The notes below the pieces were generated by a model. The model did no database searches and had not been told where the DNA came from. It saw only the letters and a program-made list of their open reading frames with translations. The position numbers and the translations under genes are program-made. 64,000 bases of DNA from Lachnospiraceae bacterium AC2029 (GTDB taxonomy: Bacteria; Bacillota; Clostridia; Lachnospirales; Lachnospiraceae), in assembly GCA_000703065.1 (NCBI GenBank), contig JNLK01000001.1, forward strand, positions 1,116,001 through 1,180,000, in the 5' to 3' direction. Positions 23,639 to 32,819 of the stretch are shown piece by piece. Positions within the stretch are counted from its first letter, which is position 1. Each line of letters begins with the position of its first letter.

Positions 23639-24721
23639 ATGAAGAAATCATTACTCACCTTGATGTTAATTATAACCGCTGTCATGCTCTGCGGTGCGGT
23701 CTTCCTGCTCGTCGCCAACAACCGAAAAGGCGGTAAGAGCACCTGGTCTCATGTGGTCACCGTAAAGAACGGAAAGGCAGATCCCGGCGGGTCCACGATG
23801 GAATTCACCGTTCAGGAGGAGGGGGAACATACCCTTGCTCTCTCCTGGAATCTGGCGGGTGAAGGAGAAGATCTGACCAAAGCCTCCGAGGACGGCGGCA
23901 TCGGTTTCATCACCGGCATCGCAATGACGGACCCGGAGGGAAATGAAGTCTACGGAACCTCCGCAGCTGCTGTCTTTCTGGATACGAAGCTTCAACTGAA
24001 GCCGGGAAATTACACCATCGAATTTACCTATCTGACAAATGAAGACGATTACATCGCATATGCAAAGAAGCATCTCTGCGGTGAGATGATGGCTGAGACT
24101 CTGGCAAAGGATCTCAACTTCGGCTCACGGGGAATGGACGGTTCCTGGCAAATGGAATACACGTCACGGGTCTCCCCCGCAGCGAACAGTATCACGCAGG
24201 TGATCCCCGCTCTCCTCGCCATCCTGTTGGCTGTCTGTGTATCGATCATCCTCCTCGTCGCCTTTACCCGGGGAAAGAAGACTCTCCGTCAGGAGTACGA
24301 CGAGCGTCAGGAGCTTGCACGCGGACGGGCGTTCCGTTACGCCTTCTACTCTATGCTGATCTTCATCGGCGGCGTGCTCTGCTTTGACTGGACCGGACTG
24401 ATCCCCGGTCAGAACCAGATGATCTTCTATGCTTCCGGTCTGTTCTTCGGAATTCTGGTCTACGCGGTTTACTGCGTATGGAATGACTGCTACTTTGCCC
24501 TGAATCAGCGGGCAAATATAATGATCGTCTTCTTTACCTTCATCGGTCTCTTCAATCTGGCGATCGCCGTTACCGGCATCATACGGGGAACCATGATACA
24601 GAACGGCCGTTTCTCGGAACAGTTCCTGAATCTGGAATGTGCGTTCCTGTTCCTTGCGCTCATGGTTACCCTGGTGATAAAGAAGATCCATGACAGAAGA
24701 CTCACTGAAGACGAAGAATAA
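23639..24721 (+). CDS. Membrane protein of unknown function upstream of an XRE regulator
   Basis: A 360-residue protein. The N-terminus is a signal-anchor (KKSLLTLMLIITAVMLCGAV). An extracytoplasmic beta-rich domain follows (MEFTVQEEGEHTLALSWNL), then a helix at about residue 185 (VIPALLAILLAVCVSIILLV). A conserved-looking linker RQEYDERQELARGRAFRYA precedes four further helices. The DERQ-containing linker plus C-terminal helices recurs in Firmicutes membrane proteins encoded beside small XRE regulators. The ATG at 23639 has AAAGGA six bases upstream and is preferred over 23540. Confidence 0.75.
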   Translation: MKKSLLTLMLIITAVMLCGAVFLLVANNRKGGKSTWSHVVTVKNGKADPGGSTMEFTVQEEGEHTLALSWNLAGEGEDLTKASEDGGIGFITGIAMTDPEGNEVYGTSAAAVFLDTKLQLKPGNYTIEFTYLTNEDDYIAYAKKHLCGEMMAETLAKDLNFGSRGMDGSWQMEYTSRVSPAANSITQVIPALLAILLAVCVSIILLVAFTRGKKTLRQEYDERQELARGRAFRYAFYSMLIFIGGVLCFDWTGLIPGQNQMIFYASGLFFGILVYAVYCVWNDCYFALNQRANIMIVFFTFIGLFNLAIAVTGIIRGTMIQNGRFSEQFLNLECAFLFLALMVTLVIKKIHDRRLTEDEE

Positions 24722-24738
24722 TACCGGGAGGTGCTCTG

Positions 24739-24933
24739 ATGAAGAATCTCAAACTAAAATCCGCCAGAGCCGCCCGGGATCTGTCCCAGGAGGATCTGGC
24801 GAAAATGGTGGGTGTTTCAAGGCAGACGATCAATGCGATCGAGAAGGGGGATTACAATCCCACCATCAATCTCTGCCGCGCCATCTGCAAGGCGCTGGGG
24901 AAGACTCTGGATGAGCTGTTCTGGGAACCTTAG
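24739..24933 (+). CDS. Small XRE-family helix-turn-helix regulator (YgzD/YozG-like)
   Basis: A 64-residue protein that is essentially one HTH: SARAARDLSQEDLAKMVGV, SRQTINAIEKGDYNP, and a tail with ICKALGKTLDELFW. Such minimal Cro/C1-type regulators often control the adjacent membrane protein. GGGAGG before ATG supports the start, and it lies 17 bp after the membrane-protein gene. A terminator follows directly. Confidence 0.9.
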   Translation: MKNLKLKSARAARDLSQEDLAKMVGVSRQTINAIEKGDYNPTINLCRAICKALGKTLDELFWEP

Positions 24934-24935
24934 GG

Positions 24936-24962
24936 TTCCGGAACAGCATCCGGAGTTTTTCC
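24936..24962 (+). terminator. Rho-independent terminator after the XRE gene
   Basis: TCCGGA, a six-base loop (ACAGCA) and TCCGGA form a hairpin followed by GTTTTT, starting three bases after the XRE stop codon. It ends the rightward pair just before the convergent glutamate-synthase-like gene. Confidence 0.75.
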
Positions 24963-24972
24963 TGTATCTACT

Positions 24973-26424
24973 CTATTTTTTCAGGTAAGCATCGATCTCC
25001 CGTGCTGCACGTCTTCCGGCCCCCATGGCGGCAATGACCGTCTTCGGTCCGGTCACGGTGTCACCTCCGGCGAAGACGCCCGCGCGACCGGTGGCAAGGG
25101 TATCTGCATCAACGATGATGTATCCTCTGTCGCTGACAGCCACGCCGTCCAGACCGTCATTATCACTGCTGCTTCCGATGGCTTCCACTACGGCATCCAC
25201 TGCCAGTGTAAACTCGGAGCCCTCGACGGGAACCGGTTTCCGTCTTCCGGATGCGTCCGGTTCGGAAAGCTCCATCTTCTGACATTTCAGTCCTGTTACC
25301 TTTCCGCCCTCTCCCAGTACCTCCAGGGGTGCGGTAAGATAAATGAATTCCACGCCCTCTTCCATCGCTTCTGCAAGCTCTGCCGGATCGGCGGGCATTT
25401 CCTTTACGGAACGTCGATATACCACGGAAACCTTCTCTGCACCGGGGATACGGACTGCGAACCGGCAGGCATCCATGGCCACATTTCCGCCGCCGATAAT
25501 GGCGATGGTCTTCGCCCCCGGAAGAACGCTGTCCAACTTCTCCTTATCCTCTCCCGCCGCATTCAGTCCGTCAAGGAAGTCTGCAGCCGAAATGACGCCG
25601 GAAAGATCGGTTCCCGGGATCCCGAGACCCATGGAGCGGCCTGCTCCGTTGCCGATAAATACGGCCGAGAAGCCCATCTCACCCATCAGGGTATCAATGG
25701 TAATATCCTTGCCAAGCTCCTTCTCCGTTTCGATCTTTACTCCCGCTGCCGAAAGTCCGTCCACCTCAAACCGGAGAACCTCCTCAGGAAGCCGGAATAC
25801 GGGGATCCCGTAGGCCAGCACTCCGCCGGGTGTACTCTCCCGGGTGAAGACGGTCACATCATAGCCTGCACCGGAAAGGTCCTTTGCACAGGCAAGTCCT
25901 GCAGGACCGGAACCGATCACGGCTACCTTCTTTGCAGCAGCTCCGTCTGTAGTCTTCCCGGATGCAGCCGTTCCTTCTGATCCTGTCTCCTCCGCACTGC
26001 ACGCTGCGGTCTTCTCTTCGATCTCTCCTGCCAGCACTCTCTTTCTGTGCAGATCCGCAACAAAACGCTCCAGGGAACCGATGGCTACCGAACGTCCCTT
26101 CTCTCCTCTGACACAGTTGCCCTCGCACTGCAGATACTTCGGACACACACGTCCGCAGACTGCAGGAAGCACGGTGGTCTCCGTCAGGATCTGATAGGCT
26201 TCTTCGTACTCCCCCTCCGTGATCTTCCGGATAAAATCGGGGATATGGTTGCTCACGGGGCAGCCCTCCGTCATGCAGGGATGCTCCCGGCACTGCAGGC
26301 AGCGAAGTGCTTCGCGGACGGCCATTTCCTCCGTGAAGCCCTCTGCCACCTCGTTGATATTATGGATACGGTCCTCCGGTGCCTGGACGGGCATCCGGGT
26401 TCCGGACTTGCTGAGATTTATCAT
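24973..26424 (-). CDS. gltA: NADPH-dependent glutamate synthase small-subunit-like oxidoreductase (GltA/SudA family)
   Basis: A 483-residue flavoprotein. The N-terminal Fe-S domain has CLQCREHPCMTEGCPV and CGRVCPKYLQCEGNC. FAD and NAD(P) sites follow: VIGSGPAGLACAKDLSGAGYD (abridged: GSGPAGLACA), IAIIGGGNVAMDACR and AGVFAGGDTVTGPKTVI. Homologues transfer electrons between NADPH and ferredoxin or act as glutamate synthase; no large subunit is nearby. An unusual Ala/Glu/Thr-rich linker of about 30 residues lies between the Fe-S and FAD domains. GGAGG six bases before ATG supports the start. It is downstream of PFOR on the same strand, fitting a role in redox balance. Confidence 0.9.
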   Translation of the reverse strand: MINLSKSGTRMPVQAPEDRIHNINEVAEGFTEEMAVREALRCLQCREHPCMTEGCPVSNHIPDFIRKITEGEYEEAYQILTETTVLPAVCGRVCPKYLQCEGNCVRGEKGRSVAIGSLERFVADLHRKRVLAGEIEEKTAACSAEETGSEGTAASGKTTDGAAAKKVAVIGSGPAGLACAKDLSGAGYDVTVFTRESTPGGVLAYGIPVFRLPEEVLRFEVDGLSAAGVKIETEKELGKDITIDTLMGEMGFSAVFIGNGAGRSMGLGIPGTDLSGVISAADFLDGLNAAGEDKEKLDSVLPGAKTIAIIGGGNVAMDACRFAVRIPGAEKVSVVYRRSVKEMPADPAELAEAMEEGVEFIYLTAPLEVLGEGGKVTGLKCQKMELSEPDASGRRKPVPVEGSEFTLAVDAVVEAIGSSSDNDGLDGVAVSDRGYIIVDADTLATGRAGVFAGGDTVTGPKTVIAAMGAGRRAAREIDAYLKK

Positions 26425-26439
26425 GCTCTACCTCCAATA

Positions 26440-26505
26440 CTAAGATTCTTCGCACTCCTTCATGCGATAAGATTCTTCGCTTCGCTCAGAATGACATACC
26501 ATGGA
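26440..26505. repeat. Short interspersed repeat containing AGATTCTTCGC direct repeats
   Basis: The segment has two copies of taagattcttcgc followed by ttcgctcagaatgacat and a second aatgacat. Sequences of this type (AGATTCTTCGC plus CTCAGAATGAC) recur in intergenic regions of many bacterial genomes; that is recalled knowledge, not a search result. It lies in the 97 bp between the PFOR and GltA-like genes and shows no coding potential. Confidence 0.5.
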
Positions 26506-26521
26506 ATGACATATCTTTCGG

Positions 26522-29500
26522 TCATTTATCACTCCGACGCTCTGCCTCAACCTTTCTCTTCAGCGTTTCATACCGCTCCATGGCGGTCTTCTCCGCGCTG
26601 GTGAAGAGCTTCTCTGCTTCATCGGGGAAGCGGAGCTTCAGCGAGTTGTATCTTACCTCACCCATCAGGAAATCACGGTATGCCTCCGACGGCGCACCGC
26701 TGTCCAAAGACAGGGGCTGCGGCAGATCCGGATTGTAACGGAGCAGATTCCAGTAGCCGGCACGGACTGCCTTCCGCATCTCCAGCATACTCTTGTTCAT
26801 ACCCGCCTTCACACCGTGGTTGATACATGGTGCGTATGCGATGATGAGGGACGGACCGTTGTAGGCCTCCGCCTCACGAAGGGCCTGCAGGGTCTGTGCC
26901 GGATTTGCTCCCATGGCGATCTGTGCCACGTAAATGTAGCCGTAAGCCATGGCGATCTGCGCCAGATCCTTCTTCTTCACCTTCTTACCGGAAGCCGCGA
27001 ACTTCGCAACGGCTCCCGCCGGGGTAGCCTTGGAGGACTGTCCGCCGGTATTGGAATAAACCTCGGTATCAAATACAAGAACATTTACATTTTCACCGGA
27101 AGCAAGCACGTGATCCAGTCCGCCGTATCCGATGTCATAAGCCCAGCCGTCACCGCCGAAGATCCACATGGAAGGCCGTGTCAGCAGGTCTGCGTTTCTT
27201 ACCACATATGCGGCATTCTCATCTGTGTCGGCCAGCTTCTCACAGGCCGCCAGAAGTGCGTCGCCCGTGATCTTCGATGCTCTTCCGTCATCCATGAACT
27301 TCAGCCAGTTCTCGGCTGCCACGCCTGCCTTCTCGGTAAGCGCTTCCACTGCAGTCTTCAGCTCCAGTCTGCGGGCATTCACAGCGGTTGCCATACCATA
27401 TCCGAATTCGGCGTTATCCTCGAAGAGGGAGTTTGCCCATGCGGGACCCCTGCCCTCCTTGTTGATCGTGTAAGGTGCAGAAGGTGCGGAGCAGCCCCAG
27501 ATCATGGAGCAGCCGGTGGCATTTGCCACAAACATCCGGTCACCGAAGAGCTGTGTTACCAGCTTTGCGTACGGCGACTCGCCGCAGCCCGGGCAGGCTC
27601 CGGAGAATTCCAGGAGCGGCTGAACGAACTGGGAGCCCTTGACGGTATCCGGTGTGAAGGGAACCTTCCGGTCCTCATTGTGCACAGATGCAAAGAGCTG
27701 ATCGAAGTCCTTCTGCTGTGCTTCCATGAACTCGGTCGTGGTGGCTTCCATTTCCAGCGCCTTCTTTCTTGCCGGGCAGACGGATGCGCAGGAACCGCAG
27801 CCGGTGCAGTCCTTTGCCGAGAAGCCCAGGACGAAATACTTGTCCTTCGTTCCCTTCATGGGCTTTGCCTGCGGATAGTTCTTCGCCTCCTCTGCCGTCA
27901 GGACAAAGGGACGGATCACGCCGTGGGGGCAGACCATGGAGCACATGTTACACTGCATGCAGTTTCCGGAGCACCAGTGGGGAAGGTCGGCTGCGATGCC
28001 TCGCTTCTCGTAGGCAGCCGTTCCGGAGGGAACCATGCCGTTTGCGGTCTCCACGAATACGGATACCGGACAGTCGTCACCTGCCAGGGTATTCGTGGGA
28101 ACCAGGATATCATTCAGATAATCGGTATGAAGCTTATCCCGTCCTACCAGCTTCTCCGGTGCCGGATCGTCCGATGCGGTCTTCCAGCTGTCGGGAACGG
28201 TCACCTCATGGACGCTCTCCACGCCGCCGTCCACGGCTGCACAGTTCATGTCCACGATGTTCTGACCCTTCCTTGAGTAGGTCTTCACGATGGCGTCCTT
28301 CATATAGCCGACTGCTTCATTGATGTCAATGATCTTCGCGATGGTGAAGTAAGCCGCCTGAAGAACGGAATTGGTCCTTCTTGCTCCCAGGCCCACACGC
28401 TTCGCGATATCCACCGCGTTACAGGTATAGAAATGAATTCCGTTCTCTGCGATATACCTCTTCACGGCCGCAGGAAGATGCTGCTCCAGCTCCTCGTCGG
28501 ACCATACGCAGTTCAGCAGGAAGGATCCGCCGGGCTTTACATCCTGCACCATATCGTACTTGGTAAGGTATGCGCTGTTATGACACGCCACGAAATCAGC
28601 CTGCTTTACATAGTAAGAGGATTTGATGGGCTTATCGCCGAACCGGAGGTGGGAAATGGTCACGCCGCCGGACTTCTTGGAATCATACTGGAAATAAGCC
28701 TGTACATACTTCTCCGTATGATCGCCGATGATCTTGACGGAGTTCTTATTTGCACCAACGGTTCCGTCCGCTCCCAGTCCCCAGAACTTGCAGGCTACGG
28801 TTCCCTCGGGAGCCACATCCGGATTGGAGGTCACGGGCAGGGACAAATGTGTCACATCATCCGTAATGGAGATCGTAAATTCCTTCTTCGGCGCATCGCT
28901 CCAGAGGTTCTCGAATACCGCCTGGATATCTCCGGGCTGTACGTCCTTGGAGCCGAGACCGTAACGGCCTCCGGTGATCAGGCAGTCCTTCCACTGTGTA
29001 TCCCTGAGGGCTGCACAGATATCCAGGAACAGCGGCTCACCTGCTCCTCCCGGCTCCTTCGTCCGGTCGAGGACCGCGATCTTCTGTACCGTCTCCGGAA
29101 GCACACTGCAAAGATATTTGGGCGAGAACGGGCGATAGAGATGAACCTCTACGATACCTGTCTTCCTGCCCTTTGCATTCAGGTAATCCACCACTTCCTC
29201 CGCTGCATCGCAGACGGAACCCATGGCCACGATCACTTCGGTGGCATCCGGCGCACCATAGTAATTGAACGGTCTGTAATCCGTTCCCAGCTTCTCGTTG
29301 ACCTTCTCCATATACTTCGCAACGATGTCCACCGTGTCGATGTATGCGGGGTTGCAGGCCTCTCTGTGCTGGAAGAAGGTCTCCGGCTGTTCCGCGGAGC
29401 CCAAAAGATGCGGATGATTCGGGTTCAGCGCCTTCTCACGGAATCTCTGTACCGCATCCCAGTCCACCATGGATCCCAGCTCCTCGTAATCCCATACCTG

Positions 29501-30046
29501 GATCTTCTGGTATTCATGGGAGGTACGGAAACCGTCAAAGAAATGCATCATCGGAAGCTTTCCCGCAATGGCGGACAGGTGTGCCACCGCCGCAAGATCC
29601 ATGACCTGCTGCACATTATTCGAGCAGAGCATGGCAAAGCCGGTCTGACGGCAGCCCATGACATCGGAGTGATCCCCGAAGATGGAAAGTGCATGGGTTG
29701 CCAGCGCACGTGCTGCCACATGGAAGACTGCCGGGGTCTGTTCACCCGCCAGCTTATACATATTCGGGATCATCAGAAGAAGTCCCTGGGACGCCGTAAA
29801 GGTGGTGGTATAGGCGCCCGCGGTAATGGATCCGTGTACGGCACCTGCCGCACCACCCTCGGATTCCATTTCAATGATCTTTACTGTCTCTCCGAAGAGA
29901 TTCTTTCTGCCGTCAGCTGCCCATTCGTCCATGCTTTCGGCCATGGGAGAGGACGGTGTGATGGGATAAATGGCGGAAACCTCAGAAAATGCATAGGCCA
30001 CATGAGCCGCTGCCGTATTTCCGTCCATGGTTTTGATCTTTCTCAT
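26522..30046 (-). CDS. nifJ: Pyruvate:ferredoxin (flavodoxin) oxidoreductase
   Basis: A 1174-residue single-chain PFOR, the usual length. Domain order is visible: an N-terminal pyrimidine-binding domain (AYAFSEVSAIYPITPSSPMA), a central gamma domain, two 4Fe-4S clusters (CMQCNMCSMVCPHGVIRP and CTGCGSCASVCPARK), the medial cluster region CPGCGESPYAKL, and the TPP-binding core WIFGGDGWAYDIGYGGLDH with VYSNTGGQSSKATPAG. It oxidises pyruvate and CoA to acetyl-CoA and CO2, reducing ferredoxin, a central reaction of anaerobic fermentation. Its ATG overlaps the stop of the polyferredoxin gene (TAATG), indicating coupling. Confidence 0.97.
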   Translation of the reverse strand: MRKIKTMDGNTAAAHVAYAFSEVSAIYPITPSSPMAESMDEWAADGRKNLFGETVKIIEMESEGGAAGAVHGSITAGAYTTTFTASQGLLLMIPNMYKLAGEQTPAVFHVAARALATHALSIFGDHSDVMGCRQTGFAMLCSNNVQQVMDLAAVAHLSAIAGKLPMMHFFDGFRTSHEYQKIQVWDYEELGSMVDWDAVQRFREKALNPNHPHLLGSAEQPETFFQHREACNPAYIDTVDIVAKYMEKVNEKLGTDYRPFNYYGAPDATEVIVAMGSVCDAAEEVVDYLNAKGRKTGIVEVHLYRPFSPKYLCSVLPETVQKIAVLDRTKEPGGAGEPLFLDICAALRDTQWKDCLITGGRYGLGSKDVQPGDIQAVFENLWSDAPKKEFTISITDDVTHLSLPVTSNPDVAPEGTVACKFWGLGADGTVGANKNSVKIIGDHTEKYVQAYFQYDSKKSGGVTISHLRFGDKPIKSSYYVKQADFVACHNSAYLTKYDMVQDVKPGGSFLLNCVWSDEELEQHLPAAVKRYIAENGIHFYTCNAVDIAKRVGLGARRTNSVLQAAYFTIAKIIDINEAVGYMKDAIVKTYSRKGQNIVDMNCAAVDGGVESVHEVTVPDSWKTASDDPAPEKLVGRDKLHTDYLNDILVPTNTLAGDDCPVSVFVETANGMVPSGTAAYEKRGIAADLPHWCSGNCMQCNMCSMVCPHGVIRPFVLTAEEAKNYPQAKPMKGTKDKYFVLGFSAKDCTGCGSCASVCPARKKALEMEATTTEFMEAQQKDFDQLFASVHNEDRKVPFTPDTVKGSQFVQPLLEFSGACPGCGESPYAKLVTQLFGDRMFVANATGCSMIWGCSAPSAPYTINKEGRGPAWANSLFEDNAEFGYGMATAVNARRLELKTAVEALTEKAGVAAENWLKFMDDGRASKITGDALLAACEKLADTDENAAYVVRNADLLTRPSMWIFGGDGWAYDIGYGGLDHVLASGENVNVLVFDTEVYSNTGGQSSKATPAGAVAKFAASGKKVKKKDLAQIAMAYGYIYVAQIAMGANPAQTLQALREAEAYNGPSLIIAYAPCINHGVKAGMNKSMLEMRKAVRAGYWNLLRYNPDLPQPLSLDSGAPSEAYRDFLMGEVRYNSLKLRFPDEAEKLFTSAEKTAMERYETLKRKVEAERRSDK

Positions 30047-31221
30047 TACAGGTTTCCTCCTTTCCCGGTTTCAGCCGCTTCCTGATCGGAAGCCTCGTTG
30101 TCCAGCGCCTCATTTGCCAGAGCTGCCCGCTGTGCGTAAATGTACTCCGGAACGCTCTGCTCACGGATCACATTGTACATGCAGACATACTGGCACATGT
30201 TGCAGTTCTCGCAAAGCTCGGGATCCACCACCGCATGGCGCTCTTCCATGTAAATGGCGCCGTTCGGGCAGTTGGCCTTACAGTCTTCACAGGCAACGCA
30301 GGCGGAATCGCAGACCCTGCGCTTGTCTTCATAATCGTCGGTGGAGGAACAGGGTACCTGCTTCATTCCCTGATAGGGAACGATAGTGATCAGTCCCTTC
30401 GGACATGCATAGGTACAATCCCGGCAGCCGACGCATTTCTCAGGGTCCACGTATGCCGTGCCGTCCACAACGGAGATGGCGTCGTACCGGCAGACTGCGG
30501 TGCAGCTGCCCTGTCCGAGACAGCCGGTGGTACAGAGGCCAAGTGCCTTTGCATCCTGCTTTGCAGCTTCGGCACAGCTCTGGATGCCCATGGATTTGTA
30601 CTTCTCCTGTGCTTTCTTTCCGCCGGAGCAGCGAACGAAGGCCACCTTCTCCTTCAGCTTCGTCAGATCATGGAGCGTATCCACAATGATCTTCTTCCGG
30701 CATTTTACGGTGCAGGCCTCGCAGCCGGCACATTTTGTATAATCGATCACAGCATGATTGTCCACGATGGACACCGCGCCCTTCGGACATGCGCGTACGC
30801 ACTCACTGCAGGCGATACAGCCGTAGCCGCAGGTCTTCCGTACCACATCCTCGTCCTCCTCCGTGGAAGAACAGGGAATGAAGTTCGTGGCCTTCCGCGG
30901 GATCATACGGATCAGTCCCTGGGGACATACATCCGCAGCCGCACAGTCTCCGCAGCCGTTACAAAGCTCCCGGTCCACGGTGATCTTCCCGCCCTCGATA
31001 CGGATCGCATTCTGCTTACATACCGATGCGCAGCTTCCTACGCCCACGCATCCACTCCGACATTCGCCCCGCTCAAATCCGGACTCAACCGCATCCGCAC
31101 AGGTGGAACATCGCTTCTCGGCAAATCGCCTCTTGCCTGCCGCACTTCCGGCGCACGCCACAAAGGCGACCTCGTCCGAAACTCCGGCCAGGGCTTCCAT
31201 GCTCTGGTTTCTTTTTTCCAT
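30046..31221 (-). CDS. Polyferredoxin (multiple 4Fe-4S, RnfB-like) coupled to PFOR
   Basis: A 391-residue cysteine-rich protein without obvious membrane helices. Cluster motifs recur along the chain: CNGCGDCAAADVCPQG, CIACSECVRACPKGA, CAGCEACTVKC, CVGCRDCTYACPKG, CVACEDCKANCPNGA and CENCNMCQYVC, plus two CxxC-rich linkers (CVGVGSCASVC and CLGQGSCTAVC). The two halves look like an internal duplication. It probably accepts or passes electrons from PFOR (inference from overlap with its start codon). AGGGGG lies upstream of the ATG. The linkers resemble RnfB C-terminal architecture. Confidence 0.85.
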   Translation of the reverse strand: MEKRNQSMEALAGVSDEVAFVACAGSAAGKRRFAEKRCSTCADAVESGFERGECRSGCVGVGSCASVCKQNAIRIEGGKITVDRELCNGCGDCAAADVCPQGLIRMIPRKATNFIPCSSTEEDEDVVRKTCGYGCIACSECVRACPKGAVSIVDNHAVIDYTKCAGCEACTVKCRKKIIVDTLHDLTKLKEKVAFVRCSGGKKAQEKYKSMGIQSCAEAAKQDAKALGLCTTGCLGQGSCTAVCRYDAISVVDGTAYVDPEKCVGCRDCTYACPKGLITIVPYQGMKQVPCSSTDDYEDKRRVCDSACVACEDCKANCPNGAIYMEERHAVVDPELCENCNMCQYVCMYNVIREQSVPEYIYAQRAALANEALDNEASDQEAAETGKGGNL

Positions 31222-31303
31222 TTTCGGTACCCCCTAAGTATGATTTTCCCTTACAAAACTGTTTTTCTCTTTTATCACAAACCTTCGCCAGCGTCCTCTA
31301 CGT

Positions 31304-32818
31304 CTACGGAAGTTTGCTTCGAACCTCCGCGATACTCACGCCTCTTTCCCTGGCAATGGCTGCAAGATCCTCATATTCATATTTGGACGTCTCGGTTCCG
31401 TAGCCTGTGGAGACCTTCTTCCGGATCTCCCCGTATTCGGTGTCTACGGTTTCCATCCTGCGTTTCAGCGTATAGCGCCGGCTGATGCTCTCACGGACAC
31501 CCAGCGTGGTGGTATGCCGGAAGATCAGCGGCAGAATCCTGTCCCGGTCCGCCTCACGGCACATAACCGTAAGGAGCGTTCCCATACGGGATTTCTTCAT
31601 CTGTACGGGGATAGAATATACGTCCAGAGCGCCCGATTCAAAGAAGGTCTCGCACGCGAAGGCCAGCTCCTCCGCCGTCATATCATCGATATTGCACCGC
31701 AGCTCCAGGATCTGGTCCTCCGTACCTCCGGTCTCTCCGAGAAGGACCCGGACGCAGTTTGCAGCCGGAAAGTCCTTCTTCCCCATGCCATATCCGATCT
31801 TCTGTGTCCTCATCACAGGCATGGTTCCGAACTCCGTGACAAAATGCTTCAGGAGCGCGGCTCCCGTAGGAGTACAGAGTTCTCCGTCGATCGTTCCTCC
31901 GTAGATTGGAACATCCCTGAGAATATATGCCGTAGCCGGTGCGGGAACCGGAAGGATCCCGTGAGCGCACCGTACCTGTCCGCTTCCGACATGCACAGGT
32001 GAGGCGATCACCCTTTCCGGAGCCAGCCGGTCCATCAGCAGACAGACCGCGGTCACATCCGCCACCGCATCCATGGTCCCTACCTCATGAAAATGGATCT
32101 CCTCCACGGTCTTTCCGTGGACATGACTCTCCGCCTCCGCGATCAGCCGATAGACGGAAATGATGTCCTCCTTCACCTTCTCACCCACCGGAAGGGCCGC
32201 TACGATCTTCTCGATCTCCGCCATTCTGCAGCCGTGGTGGTGATGATGATCGTGTCCCTCATGATCGTGGTGATGCCCGTGTCCTTCATGATCATGGTGA
32301 TGCTCGTGCTCCTCATGATCATGGTGGTGATCGTGTCCCTCATGATCGTGGTGATGATCATGTCCTTCATGATCGTGGTGATGATCATGTCCTTCATGAT
32401 CGTGGTGATGATCATGTCCCTCATGATCGTGGTGATGACCATGCGCTTCGTGACCGTGATCATGATCCATATCATGGTTGCGCTCGTGCCCCTCATGATC
32501 GTGATGGTAATCGTGACCGTCATGGTCATGTACATGCTCATGCATACTCGCATGGTCTTCATGATGATAGTCCGCAGCATGTGCATGATCGCCCTCGAAC
32601 ATTTCCCCGGACTCTTCCTGCCCTGCGACCTTCACTGTCACATGTGTTCCGCGGATCCCGCATTTCTCTGCAGGTTCGCAGGTATAGGTCACCCCGGGGA
32701 TCCCAAGAGCGTTCAGTTCCTCAAAGAACGCCTCTCTGTCCGGAAGAAGCTCCGCCAGGGCTGCCGTCAGCATATCGCCGGCAGCTCCCATTCCACAGTC
32801 CAGATATATCGTCTTCAT
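31304..32818 (-). CDS. larC: Nickel-pincer cofactor biosynthesis protein LarC with long His-rich insert
   Basis: About 504 residues. The core matches LarC: MKTIYLDCGMGAAGDMLTAA at the start, VHGKTVEEIHFHEVGTMDA, STPVHVGSG-like ASPVHVGSGQV, and CNIDDMTAEELAFA. LarC inserts nickel into the pyridinium bisthiocarboxylate mononucleotide to complete the pincer cofactor of lactate racemase-type enzymes, using CTP. Residues about 80-200 are a His/Asp-rich insert with repeated GHDHHHDHE units, far longer than usual. The ATG at 32818 is chosen: GGAGG lies nine bases upstream and it starts one base after the larB stop. Many LarC genes need a frameshift between two parts; here one continuous frame is seen. 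Confidence 0.93.
   Translation of the reverse strand: MKTIYLDCGMGAAGDMLTAALAELLPDREAFFEELNALGIPGVTYTCEPAEKCGIRGTHVTVKVAGQEESGEMFEGDHAHAADYHHEDHASMHEHVHDHDGHDYHHDHEGHERNHDMDHDHGHEAHGHHHDHEGHDHHHDHEGHDHHHDHEGHDHHHDHEGHDHHHDHEEHEHHHDHEGHGHHHDHEGHDHHHHHGCRMAEIEKIVAALPVGEKVKEDIISVYRLIAEAESHVHGKTVEEIHFHEVGTMDAVADVTAVCLLMDRLAPERVIASPVHVGSGQVRCAHGILPVPAPATAYILRDVPIYGGTIDGELCTPTGAALLKHFVTEFGTMPVMRTQKIGYGMGKKDFPAANCVRVLLGETGGTEDQILELRCNIDDMTAEELAFACETFFESGALDVYSIPVQMKKSRMGTLLTVMCREADRDRILPLIFRHTTTLGVRESISRRYTLKRRMETVDTEYGEIRKKVSTGYGTETSKYEYEDLAAIARERGVSIAEVRSKLP
32230..32590 (-). repeat. 27-nt tandem repeats encoding the LarC His-rich domain
   Basis: The core (about 32235-32450) has eight to nine units of a 27 bp sequence (variants of tcatgatcgtggtgatgatcatg), each encoding GHDHHHDHE or a close variant. 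Less regular His-rich codons flank it. Near-identity of neighbouring units suggests recent expansion by unequal exchange or slippage. The encoded stretch is a likely nickel or zinc binding or storage segment (inference). Confidence 0.85.
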
Positions 32819-32819
32819 A

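Noticed and set aside
24973-26424. Dihydropyrimidine dehydrogenase subunit
   Set aside because: The N-terminal Fe-S and FAD/NADPH layout fits either, but no PreA/PydB partner is nearby and the closest resemblance is to GltA-type glutamate synthase small subunits.
26816-28276. Second long plus-strand frame (486 codons) opposite PFOR
   Set aside because: Also antisense to the PFOR Fe-S and TPP domains, with no start signal and a composition typical of reverse-strand translation.
28433-30085. Long open frame (550 codons) on the plus strand opposite PFOR
   Set aside because: It is the antisense shadow of a highly conserved PFOR gene with biased codon use; its product is rich in His, Arg and Cys without any recognisable domain or ribosome binding site.
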